46,298 nt of DNA from Mnemiopsis leidyi (taxonomy: Eukaryota > Ctenophora > Tentaculata > Lobata > Bolinopsidae): assembly GCA_000226015.1 (NCBI GenBank), contig JH152752.1, positions 103,851-150,148 of the forward strand. Direction: 5' to 3'. Each line of letters opens with the position of its first letter. Within the stretch, counting starts at the first letter, position 1. Both the position numbers and the translations under genes were made by a program. The notes below the pieces were generated by a model, which did not search any database, was not told where the DNA came from, and saw only the letters and a program-made list of their open reading frames with translations. Positions 12,201-21,698 of the stretch are shown here, in pieces.

Positions 12201-15200
12201 CCCACAACGTCCAGATGAAGGAGTGTGTAGTTGAAGTGGAGCTCCTCGTGGACTATGTTTGTTGTTGTTGGGAAGGCATTCAGAGCTGAGTTCACTGGGG
12301 ATGTTAGTCTTACAAGTGGGGATGTTAGTGTTACAAGTGGGGATGTTAGTGTTACTAGTGGGGATGTTAGTGTTACTAGTGGGGATGTTAGTGTTACTAG
12401 TGGGGATGTTAGTGTTACTAGTGGGGATGTTAGTGTTACAAGTGGGGATGTTACAAAAAAACCTTTTGTGGTGAAAATGTAGAACTAGACGTATTATAAC
12501 ATTGTCATTAACAAACCATGCTAGAAATTTCATTAGACTTATGAATATGATAGAATGCTTACGTTCAGAGTGTATGACGTCGTCTATTCGCGAGCAAGCC
12601 TCTCTTTTGATCATATCTTTAATCTCACTTTCCCACCATCCAATTGTCTGAGAGAACGTTTATAATTCATATCAGATGTATTCAAAATAATGATAGTGAT
12701 ACATTGGAAAACGTTTTTCATGAACCGTGTTTGACATGACTTTCAAAAGTAATTCGTATTGACGTATTAATTACTTAAGAAGACGCGGAAATTGGAAAAC
12801 CGGCCTCCTTGTCAATGTCTCTACTCAACCCCTAGTAGTAGTACTACTTAAACTAACCTTGTCGATGATCCAAGCTACTGCTCCCCCGTACACACTGATA
12901 TCCATCTCCCCTATCTCCATAGAACAACACGAATCTAAGTGACAGTCCCTTGAGTCGAGCTCCAGTCTCCCCGAGTCGCTTATACCTATGTTGTACGACC
13001 AGTCAACTGGTAGAATGCCAAATTAAATAAGTAGTAGTTCAAATACAATATGCTATTGCTATAATATTGCTTCTTTTCAAGTGATCGTCTGCAGTGGGTC
13101 GGGGTCCGGGTAGTATACTTTAGTGCTGTGAATTACGCTTCAGCTTCTACTCACAGCTTAAAAATAAAACATCGGGACTTGTCCAGTTGTTCACTGACTA
13201 CCAGAAAATTTTAGATCTGTCACTGACTTCAGCTTCAATGTTACTATTTTGTATGAAGTTTAACCTAAACACTATACAGATACTTTCACTTAGTTTTTTT
13301 ACCCAGGGCTACAGATTTGGTCATGTCCACCTCGTACAACTTGGCTGTAGCTTGCCCGCTGATCTTGATGTCTGTCAGCCACAGATCGTAGCTGGCTGCC
13401 CAGTGNNNNNNNNNNTATTTAGTGTTACTAATCGTACATTAGTAATAATAATAGATTAATAGTACTAGGAGTAGGACAATTATAAAAGCAGTTCACATGC
13501 ATTTATCGATACGTGATGAGTGGTCATTCCTGAATCTTGGTAGTGGTTGTACGGCAGCGCGCACCCTCCTGTCATTTTATTCCCATTTTATTCGAATGAG
13601 GGTCGGACGAAGTCAGACAAGGTAGTGGTACCTGGAAAATGACTCACAGCGAAGTTCGGTGTTGATGGAGGCAGAAGGGGGTCTGGTAATGTTCACCTCA
13701 GCGTTGATGAGATAGTGTTGTAGAAGTTCGTCTTCACTTCTACTGAAGTAGCCGGGTTGGAATACCTTCATTCTCTGGATCTGAGGAGAGGGAAGATTGG
13801 TAGCATAGTACAGGATCGGTATCACATGCTTCTTGTAAACCTTAAGCGAACTTTAACCAATGGCAATACTATGAGCAACTGCAACTATTACTGTAACTAT
13901 AACTGTGAACAACATAGGAAGTTTTACAGGACGTTTAGATACCAGTGTGAAAGTTTTGAATCATAATGAAGATAAAAGTTCGAGATGAAGCTCATTACAA
14001 TGTCGATCTAAGTCTATATAGTTTATTTAAATTGAATGATCATTAGATCGGCTGAGTTACGGAGTTACCGTTTCCTCATCAAGACTGAAGGATCCAAGTA
14101 AACCCGCGTGGAACACGGACTCAACCAGTGATTGTATTGAACTGTGAGAGATCCTCGTAATAAAGTCATAGCTCTCAGACACGCAATCACTAGCTGCAAA
14201 TTTGTTTTTTAAATGTTGACTGATCTTTATTATTAAGTTGATGATAATTAATTCATCTTGAACGTAAGGCTAAGTTTTTGAAATCATTAGGTTTGCAATT
14301 GATCGTCTGGAAACCTCAAAAAGGCGGGGCTCAGCAACATGAACAATTTCGGCATTATGTTTGATGTTGTCGCGGTGATACCCGAATCTCGCAGCTCAAA
14401 GCTGAACGAGTAGACGAATATAATCTCGTCAAGCATTATGCCCCCTTTTTGCAGTGACTTGTGTCCTTGTCCTACTGTCCTATCATATCCATTGCTTCCT
14501 TCCCAGCCTACCTGGAAGAGGGGTATGACCTCCAACTCCTAAGAGACCCTGACTTTGTGTGACATTGCAGAGCAGGTTGTCAGCCTCCTCACCAGGGACG
14601 GGAGTTACACCACCGTCTATCCCTACCACCAGACACTCCCCCACAACGTCCAGATGAAGGAGTGTGTAGTTGAAGTGGAGCTCCTCGTGGACTATGTTTG
14701 TTGTTGTTGGGAAGGCATTCAGAGCTGAGTTCACTGGAGATGTTACAAGTGAAACATAGAGTAATGACAATGTAGACGTTTTTACGTTATCTGTCGTTAA
14801 CAAACAATTTCATTGGACTTATGATATTTGATAGAATGCTTACGTTCAGAGTGTATGACGTCGTCTATTCGCGAGCAAGCCTCTCTTTTGATCATATCTT
14901 TTATCTCACTTTCCCACCATCCAATTGTCTGAGAGGGTTTATAATTCATATCAGATGTATTCAAAATAATGATAGTGATACATTGGAAAACGTTTTTCAT
15001 GAACCGTGTTTGACATGACTTTCAAAAGTAATTCGTATTGACGTATTATACTTAAGAAGACGCGGAAATTGGAAAACCGGCCTCCTTGTCAATGTCTCTA
15101 CTCAACCCCTAGTAGTAGTACTACTTAAACTTTGTAGGTTGATAACCTACTGCGTCGCGGCCATCACGCGCTGTCACGCATTTCTGGCCTGGCGAAATTC

Positions 15201-16846
15201 TAGACGCGCATCGCCCGTTGACTTAAACTAACCTTGTCGATGATCCAAGCTACTGCTCCCCCGTACACACTGATATCCATCTCCCCTATCTCCATAGAAC
15301 AACACGAATCTAAGTGACAGTCCCTTGAGTCGAGCTCCAGTCTCCCCGAGTCGCTTATACCTATGTTGTACGACCAGTCAACCGGTAGAATGCCAAATTA
15401 AATAAGTAGTAGTTCAAATACAATATGCTATTGCTATAATATTGCTTCTTTTCAAGTGATCGTCTGCAGCGGGTATACTTTAGTGCTGTGAATTACGCTT
15501 CAGCTTCTACTCACAGCTTAAAACATCGGGACTTGTCCAGTTGTCCACTGACTACCAGAAAATTGTAGAACTGTCACTGACTTCAGCTTCAATGTTACTA
15601 TTTTGAATGAAGTTTAACCTAAACATTATACAGATACTTTCACTTAGTTTTTTTACCCAGGGCTACAGATTTGGTCATGTCCACCTCGTACAACTTGGCT
15701 GTAGCTTGCCCGCTGATCTTGATGTCTGTCAGCCACAGATCGTAGCTGGCTGCCCAGTGGAATGTCGTCTTGATGGAGGCGTCCTCCATCTCCAGCGTGA
15801 AAACGGCTTGATCGTTATTACTGGAGATCTCCACGTCGGTTGTTGGTCCATCAAACTCGTACACTCCTACCCTGGGTTCAGATTTGATCGTGGTTTGGTT
15901 TGATTCATACTATGAAAATTTTTGCTACACGTTGCATAGCCCTGCTGCCGCGAAGCGGCAGCCTCCGGCGCGCGCGAAGCGCGCGGCGGCGTGGCCGCGC
16001 GCAGCGCGGCCACGTGAGACAAGAAAATTTGTTGTACAGGACGTGCACCCTCCCGACATTTTATCATATATTATCTATTCGCTTTGAATGACGATTGAGG
16101 GTCGGACAAATTCAGACAATCGAAGTAGCTGTAGAACACTTGCTGTAAAAGTTTTGTTCAGTACTACTACTAGCTGACTGAGTACTAGATTAATGAGTAC
16201 TAGCTTACTGAGTTCTAGCTTACTGGTAATGGTATTACACCATGTTTAAAAGATCAATTATCAATTCTGATGAGGACATATTAATGTATTTAAGCCAAGT
16301 ATCGCTTAAATATCCTTTTCTAAACCTTGTGAGTTTCCAACTCAATCGACCATCCTTCCCTTTTACTGTCCCATCTTCCATCTCTAATATATCTTTTTCC
16401 AGGTCGTCAAACAGCTTCCTCGTTTCTGAAAGTTGGACGATAGGAAACAGAAAAATCAGGAAACTACGCAGTCGATACTATTATTTTAAGTTCAACTTCA
16501 AGTTCAATATATTACAAGTCAAACTGCCATTCATAAGTTAACTTTATCATATATATGTATAATAAAAACCATGATATATATCAAGGTTATTTTGTTCTAA
16601 ATGATGCATTGAACTTGAAATCACTTTGCCTGAACATGTTTTTAACACGTCTCTAACATATTTAAGAGCATTGCGGCATGATTCAACAGTACCAGTGGTA
16701 TAAGACAACCAGTGCACCCCGCCATATTCAATAGTACCTGATTCAAAGAACTGTTCATTAATGACGGTCACTACTCCTGGCTGTTTCATACAGCAAACCG
16801 CTGACAAAATTGCCAGACAAACCAGCACTTGCACATTCAATCTCAT
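9240..16846 (-). CDS. BPI/LBP/CETP-family secreted lipid-binding protein
   Basis: Eleven exons, all phases consistent: 16738-16846, 16241-16425, 15657-15909, 15233-15381, 14844-14928, 14512-14733, 14069-14193, 13648-13780, 9976-10174, 9382-9574, 9240-9293; about 568 aa. ATG at 16846 opens a signal peptide (MRLNVQVLVCLAILSAVCC), then QPGVVTVINEQ, like the mature start of BPI. SEPRVGVYEF matches the BPI VPNVGLKFSI region. C210 and C250 are 40 residues apart, like the conserved BPI disulfide C135-C175. Residues ~260-300 are the central linker; the C-terminal barrel ends NLIRAQLLQPRVYKHLENGI. Relatives bind LPS or lipid, so a secreted immune role is inferred. Exons 4-8 and part of exon 3 also occur at 11186-13405, on the other side of an N gap. 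The exon 4 acceptor is GG in the copy listed here but AG in the other copy. Length and the last exon are the least certain parts. Confidence 0.87.
10398..10997. mobile_element. 600-bp MITE-like element with G-run terminal inverted repeats
   Basis: The left end is eight Gs followed by CAACT and the right end is AGTTG followed by eleven Cs. AATTGT occurs on both sides (10392-10397 and 10998-11003) as a likely 6-bp target duplication. Inside are A/T-rich sequences and repeated CTCAATAGGGAC blocks in direct orientation, with no coding potential. It lies in the intron between BPI-like exons 8 and 9. The superfamily cannot be named. Confidence 0.6.
11030..13405 (-). other. second assembled copy of BPI-like exons 3(part)-8
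   Basis: Near-identical to 13416-15759. It carries exon 8 at 11186-11318, exon 7 at 11630-11754, exon 6 at 12073-12294, exon 5 at 12563-12647, exon 4 at 12858-13006 and the 3' part of exon 3 at 13303-13405, cut by the N run. The reading frames stay open, with only a few amino-acid changes (for example TPAPGEETD against TPVPGEEAD in exon 6, and FRTR against FITR in exon 7). The copy joins smoothly to the C-terminal exons 9-11 on its left. The other copy joins smoothly to exons 1-3 on its right. This is what two overlapping, unmerged haplotype contigs would give. Confidence 0.85.
12297..12453. repeat. 21-bp minisatellite next to a splice acceptor
   Basis: Seven full units of GGGGATGTTAGTGTTACTAG+T and a partial eighth. 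On the minus strand each unit reads through CACTAACATCCCC or a close variant. The array ends directly at the acceptor of BPI-like exon 6 (AG at 12295-12296). The other assembled copy has only a short GGAGATGTTACAAGT remnant there. The long frames seen across the array are an artefact of its length being a multiple of three. Confidence 0.95.
13406..13415. other. assembly gap (10 N)
   Basis: Ten Ns sit exactly at the junction of the two near-identical segments. The round length suggests an arbitrary scaffold spacer and not a measured gap. Confidence 0.98.
13547..13620. mobile_element. 74-bp insertion with TTGT...ACAA ends and 8-bp target duplication
   Basis: Present only in the right-hand copy. 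GGTAGTGG flanks it on both sides (13539-13546, 13621-13628) and occurs once in the left copy. The ends are imperfect inverted repeats (TTGTACGG... and ...GTCAGACAA, sharing a CACCCTC/GAGGGTC core). It is a miniature non-autonomous DNA transposon. The 8-bp duplication fits hAT-like elements but does not prove the superfamily. Confidence 0.8.
15131..15220. mobile_element. 90-bp insertion with 8-bp target duplication
   Basis: Present only in the right-hand copy. ACTTAAAC flanks it (15123-15130 and 15221-15228) and occurs once at the same place in the left copy. It contains a short hairpin, GTAGGTTGATAACCTAC (7-bp stem, GAT loop). It lies a few bases inside the intron, immediately after the BPI-like exon 4 donor at 15232-15231. 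The duplicated target preserves the donor context. Confidence 0.8.
15945..16013. repeat. three tandem GC-rich hairpins with GNA triloops
   Basis: CTGCCGC-GAA-GCGGCAG (15945-15961), CGCGCGC-GAA-GCGCGCG (15969-15985) and GTGGCCGCGC-GCA-GCGCGGCCAC (15991-16013), with stems of 7, 7 and 10 bp, all perfect. They sit in BPI-like intron 2, about 35 bases upstream of the exon 3 acceptor. The block is extremely GC-rich in an AT-rich region, suggesting insertion of foreign or repeat DNA. Confidence 0.9.
16032..16119. mobile_element. 88-bp relative of the 74-bp TTGT...ACAA element
   Basis: Starts TTGTACAGGACGTGCACCCTC and ends GAGGGTCGGACAAATTCAGACAA-like, matching the ends of the insertion at 13547-13620. 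No target duplication is visible, so it is older or its border is misjudged. It lies in BPI-like intron 2, just beyond the hairpin block. Confidence 0.65.
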
Positions 16847-18970
16847 GACGGACAAACAAGAAGAAAACTTAGAACGTTAAGTTTCAGCAATCAAAACGGA
16901 AACCAAAGTGGGGAGGATTTAACGGAAGTTTTCCAGGTTATTTGATCTGCAGCCAAGGCCAAGGCATGATAAATTAGGATTGGTTTGATAAGAGATTCTG
17001 TAATCAGGAACCCAATAATTGGGGGACTAGTAACTCCTCGTCCCAAGATTTCTCTCAGACAAACTTTGTCAGATTGAATTTCACTCTCGTACCATAATTT
17101 AATAAGGGCTGCCATGTCCATCGAACTCTTTAGAAAGAGTTGAAATGGAGGACAACCCTCACTTCAAATTTTGGTGTAAAGCCAAAACTTCAATGGTCAG
17201 AGTTTAGCAAAGTTTTTGAACAAAATGTATTTGCACAGTACATTATGTTTATGTTGATATCATACCATACAGGGTATCACCGGCGAATAGACAAAGAAAA
17301 AAAAATTGTTGATTGACTGCTAAACGGTTTTATAAACTTATCAAACAAAATTTAGTTACAACATCATGACACCCTGATAATTTAAGGTTAAAACCGAAGA
17401 GGCTTAATTCAGGAAAATTGAGGTACTACTATAAGATGAATATGATGTGTCAATATAAGGTATTAGTATTACTGTTGAGAAATTGGGAAAAATGAATGCA
17501 TAAGCTAGATAATGCTATTTTATCATTGGAAGAATGGAAGATTAAGTCAAAAATGTCTATTCCACAAAAATGAGGCTGAAAATGATATTCTCTTACCACG
17601 AAATAATTAGACCAAATTTAAAAATGTAGATAGGCGTTGATAGCTTTTAACCTCAGGTTAAATCATACCCAAAACAGATTAGTGATATGCAGTTTTAGAT
17701 TAAATTACACGGAGTAGCTGCAAAAAATGACAACAAATATTTAAATGAGCCAAACAATAACGATGGTTTTTACTGATATAAGCCGACTTAGACTACACTT
17801 ACAGACTATACCACTGCAAGACTCTGACTTTCAGTTATATGTGCCCTTTAAGCATCTACAAGATAATTGAATTTAAATTTGACCACATCTTCCACTGAAT
17901 ATAGATCATAATTTATAACAATACCATATTACCGATATAACAACAATCATTTTCATAAAATCGAACGTGCCTAGTTTTTTAAATTTTACAGAAAGTAGCT
18001 GAAATGCTATGAAAAAAATTCGTCTGCTGAGATTCAAGGACTCCCAATTTACCTAAACCTTACAAAATCTCGCATTAAAATCAAAATTCAAATATATCAT
18101 CGTCTTATAATCATTCAAATCAGAGCAATTTAACCCCTGAATGCCTATAAAAAATGTACTCGAGATAACATGAAGCTAACACTTGGACTAATGAAGCTAA
18201 TACTTGATTTAACATTAATTTTCTTGAAATGTAACTTAAACACAAATATTGATAATTATTGAACTACAGGTTGCAAATACAAATTGGCTATTTAGGGTTT
18301 GATAAATCTAGATAAATTATAAACGTGTAAATAAATACGATAAAAACCAACACTTACAACTAAAAAGCAAACAATGCTAGGATTGTATTTTGAATCGACG
18401 ATTTTGGACGCTTTTGACCATAATATGATATGTTTGATTGATAAACATTCAATGTTTGAGATTGAAGCCGAGTTTTAGTCGAGAAATTTCATTTTTCCTG
18501 TTTTGCCGATTCCCAATTCAATCCTTGTAAAGCGAGTTTTTAGGCCGTGAAGCGTGCAATACGTTTTAATGAATTTTATGCGTTCTAAGGATGACTCGTA
18601 TGAAACATATGACAACGGTCTATTCGAATGAAATGATATTAGCAAAAATATAAATCCCTCCGACTGTCCCACGTCCGTTGGGTCCTATCCGATAAGCTTG
18701 AACAGTTGTACAGGTAGTTATGCCAAAAAAAGAATCCACTAGTATATTAAATCTATGCACTTATCTATAAATATTTTCTTTTATACACTGCGAATGTACT
18801 GTATGTAAGTTGATGATCTTATAGTTTAAAAAATTTCACCTATACCGCAAGTTTTCCCACTATAGTCAGGTATAGTTGAGTATTTACCCAGATTCAGGGA
18901 CAGTCGGTACATACACAACACTCTACAATATAGAAACCCAGTCCTCCCATTCTAAACACATCGGCCGCTG
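16847..18970. other. AT-rich intergenic region
   Basis: Contains the upstream region of the BPI-like gene (-) and the 3' flank of the C2-like gene (-). I see no exon, repeat array or RNA gene that can be supported. A short minus-strand frame at 16891-17121 has no recognised domain. Confidence 0.6.
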
Positions 18971-21698
18971 TCAGAAAAACCCGCTCAGACGACGAGCTAA
19001 AGTTTTCTTGATCTTGTTTGTTGTGTTCTTGTTTTCAGACTTTTCACTCGGCAGATCCGTGACGCTATCTTTTGTTTCCTCCTTCAGATTGTCGTCTGAT
19101 TCGTCAGTTGATTGGTTAAGGAGGTCTGCGATGCGGTCGGACTTCTTCTTGTTGAGCGAGTCGTCTGAGTCGCCCGATTGTGTCGTCAGGGTGATTCCTT
19201 CAGATTTCTCTTCTAGGACCTGAGAAAGAGACTGTCAGAAGCATGGAAATATTTTACCAGTTTCACTTCGACGAATTGCGGACTGGGTTTCGTTGTTGCA
19301 AAACTAGATGATCAAGTTGTAGATGTTCTAGTTCTACATTTAGTTTCATACTAATCTTATGATCGATTTATTAATGGTTGTAGTTAAAGAAGAAGGATTA
19401 AAACTGCGGAACCAAGACGATCTATTAAATGACAGTTTAACTTTATACTACTGAGAACTGACCTTGTGATGGTGATGGCGGTGATGATGGTGGTGATGGT
19501 GGCGGTGGTGGTTACGGTTGCTGCGTTTCCTGTGGTGGTGTCTTGATGTTACGTTTGGGCTAGCGTTCATCGTGGCTACAGAGGCTCTCCTGGCGATACG
19601 ACTGTGTTCTTCAGCCAGGCTAATCCAGTTCTTTTGGACCATCTTGAAGTTATCTTTCTCCTGACGAGAGAAATTTCTTATTTTTTCAGCAATGTGTAAG
19701 AGAAAACCTTCTTAATTCTAAAGCTTCGATCTTCCTCATAGAGAAATAAGCTTGATTTATAATCACAGTGTTCATCACGAGAAATAAGACAATTCCATGC
19801 TCAATGAATACCTAATGCCTATCGTATTGTAATTTAATTTTACCTCGATGCGCTGTGCTCTCTTGATGTTTAGGGTGTACGAGATGTCCCATTCTCCTTT
19901 GTCTCCAAATGATAACATTCCTGAAAAGTAATTGGTGATATATTTCACTCAGCTGAGCACGATAAACTTTCAAACATGTCATGTTGGATGTTTCAAAGTG
20001 AGTCGTGATGGTCTGCTATGAATCCTTACATAACTATAAGATGTAAGTCTGTGCTAGTATGTATAAAGAATCTCACTGAGACAACGCAGATTAATTACCT
20101 TTAATGGAGTGCTCATCCAGGAACCTATTGAGAGAAATTCTCTGAGGTATTCCCACCAGAGTGGGAGCTTTCAGTTTTCTCTCAGCGTACAACTCCACTG
20201 TCAAGTATCCACGGTTCAGGGACTCCGTGATTTTGGGGTCGTTTCTGTCAGGGTAAAACGGTTTTAAGTTACGGCATTTAATTGTATGTACTTCATCGAG
20301 AAAAATCAAAAGAAATCTGAAAAAATCTAAAACTAGATCTGAGTAAAACTAAATCTAATTAAACTAGCGCATTCAAAATTTGCCATAAGATTGAGATTCG
20401 AGACTACCATCAGGTATTCATACCTAGGATAGTGAAAGAGACGTTTACCCTCAACAGTCTTCAGTTCGCACGACTTAAAGAGCTCCGTCTTCTGCTCTTG
20501 GAGGACGTGTTTCTGTAGCGGCAGACAGATTACGTAACGCAGGAAGTAGGACTTCTTAGACTCCGTCGTGGGGTTGTAGCTGTTAGGGTAGGTCATTAAG
20601 GCGGCGGTAACGATCGAGGGATTGAAACTTAATGGAAATCATAGGCAAATAATTGGCGCTAGATAAGTTCAAATTATAATGTTAGTTATGAACTATATTC
20701 CAATTTATCTGAACTGACTTCAACAATAAGAATCAGGTTTAAACTTACGAAATGTGAGAAATATCAAGCTCTAGTTGTTCTTCTGATAATCGCTCGTTAT
20801 CCCCAGCAACAGGCACTGATCTGAGGTAAACAAATGTTAAGTTTTCAATAAAACAACCACGTGTAATTCGAACAGCAAATAATATTCGACGTCACACATT
20901 ATTGCCTAGGCATTGACAATTGATATATTAATGAAATATGTAATATGTTTCTAAATTACACTTACACAGTCTCGCGTTTCAGTCTAAGTACTTCTCCGGT
21001 TTTGTCGAAATGCTGCTGCAATTGGAGCATGGTCCTGAAAATACGTATTTGTTAGCACAAAATTGGTTTTAATGAGGGTCTACCATACGTAAATTTCTTG
21101 TCACATTGACCTTCGTCTTCAGCAGTTAGGTAATACTGATTAATTTGCTACGGTAAGAAAATTCTAAAAAGCAGGATGTGAGTGATGTTTTTTAAATTTC
21201 TAGTCAATTTCCTGCAGCACACTAAATCTCCTGGACTTTGCTCAGTAATGTGTTATTCTGTAAAATCTAGAAAATTATGTCTAATCTTAAAAGCAGTTTC
21301 ATGATAATATTTAGTCACGAATTACGAAATACGAAAGCCAGGAAGGAACATAAAAACTTACCATCTGAACTCCTGTAACTTTTCCTCGTAGAAAGTGATG
21401 GAATCTTGCGAGTTGCACCTCTTAAACCGCTCCCTCTCGCTTTGACAGAACTGTACTTGCGCTTTAAATTTATCTGCCGCTAGATAAGGAATAATGTACA
21501 ATAAATTATATTTGTATGACCCGAAAAACCACACGTAGAACGAGCTTAAAAGTTTGATTATTACTATAGTACATAGTTCACAAATGATCAGGAAAATCAG
21601 AAAAATTAAGGTAAAAAACATTCGAGAGAAAAGTAAAAACGTAAAGAATCTGTACCTGTTTGAAGGTTAAGTTCCAAGATTTTAGTTCCGTTGTCCAT
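18971..21698 (-). CDS. nine-exon protein with C2-like middle and His-rich segment, function unknown
   Basis: Exons: 21656-21698, 21362-21479, 20966-21034, 20749-20820, 20424-20627, 20099-20244, 19844-19920, 19463-19660, 18971-19219. All borders are AG/GT, phases agree throughout, and the total is 391 aa from ATG at 21698 to TGA. Residues 15-75 are charged and probably helical/coiled-coil (CQSERERFKR, FYEEKLQEF). Residues ~101-243 alternate hydrophobic strands (SYFLRYVICLPL, RGYLTVELYAERKLKAPTLV, GEWDISYTLNIKR), suggesting a C2-like beta-sandwich of the coiled-coil/C2 type. Residues ~285-309 are almost all His and Arg. The last 83 residues are Asp/Ser/Lys-rich, ending KKTLARRLSGFF. No signal peptide or membrane segment is visible, so it is probably cytoplasmic. 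The gene structure is well supported. The C2 assignment is tentative and no family name is offered. Confidence 0.8.

Larger units (their letters stand above)
13416..15759. repeat. direct repeat of 11030-13405 (probable alternative haplotype)
   Basis: The segment begins TATTTAGTGTTACTAATCG, as at 11030, and its similarity to the left copy ends at GCTGGCTGCCCAGTG, the last bases before the N gap. Differences include a 74-bp insertion (13547-13620), a 90-bp insertion (15131-15220), loss of the 21-bp minisatellite, and scattered substitutions and small indels, mostly in introns. Confidence 0.9.

Noticed and set aside
12150..12614. Frames with repeated NIPTSNT or GDVSVTS peptides
   Set aside because: They arise from the 21-bp minisatellite in an intron, whose unit length is a multiple of three. 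Exon phases of the BPI-like gene exclude them.
11030..15759. True tandem duplication of BPI exons or two separate BPI genes side by side
   Set aside because: The copy boundaries coincide with the N gap, and each copy connects to only one half of a complete gene. Haplotype duplication explains this more simply.
16326..16331. Alternative donor ACAAG/GTTTAG ending BPI-like exon 2 early
   Set aside because: It would leave phase 2, but exon 3 enters in phase 0. The donor at 16239-16240 (ATG/GTGTAA) fits in phase, and the extra residues align with the BPI family.
16891..17121. 76-codon minus-strand frame upstream of the BPI-like start
   Set aside because: No domain, no splice partner, and unlike any family I recognise.
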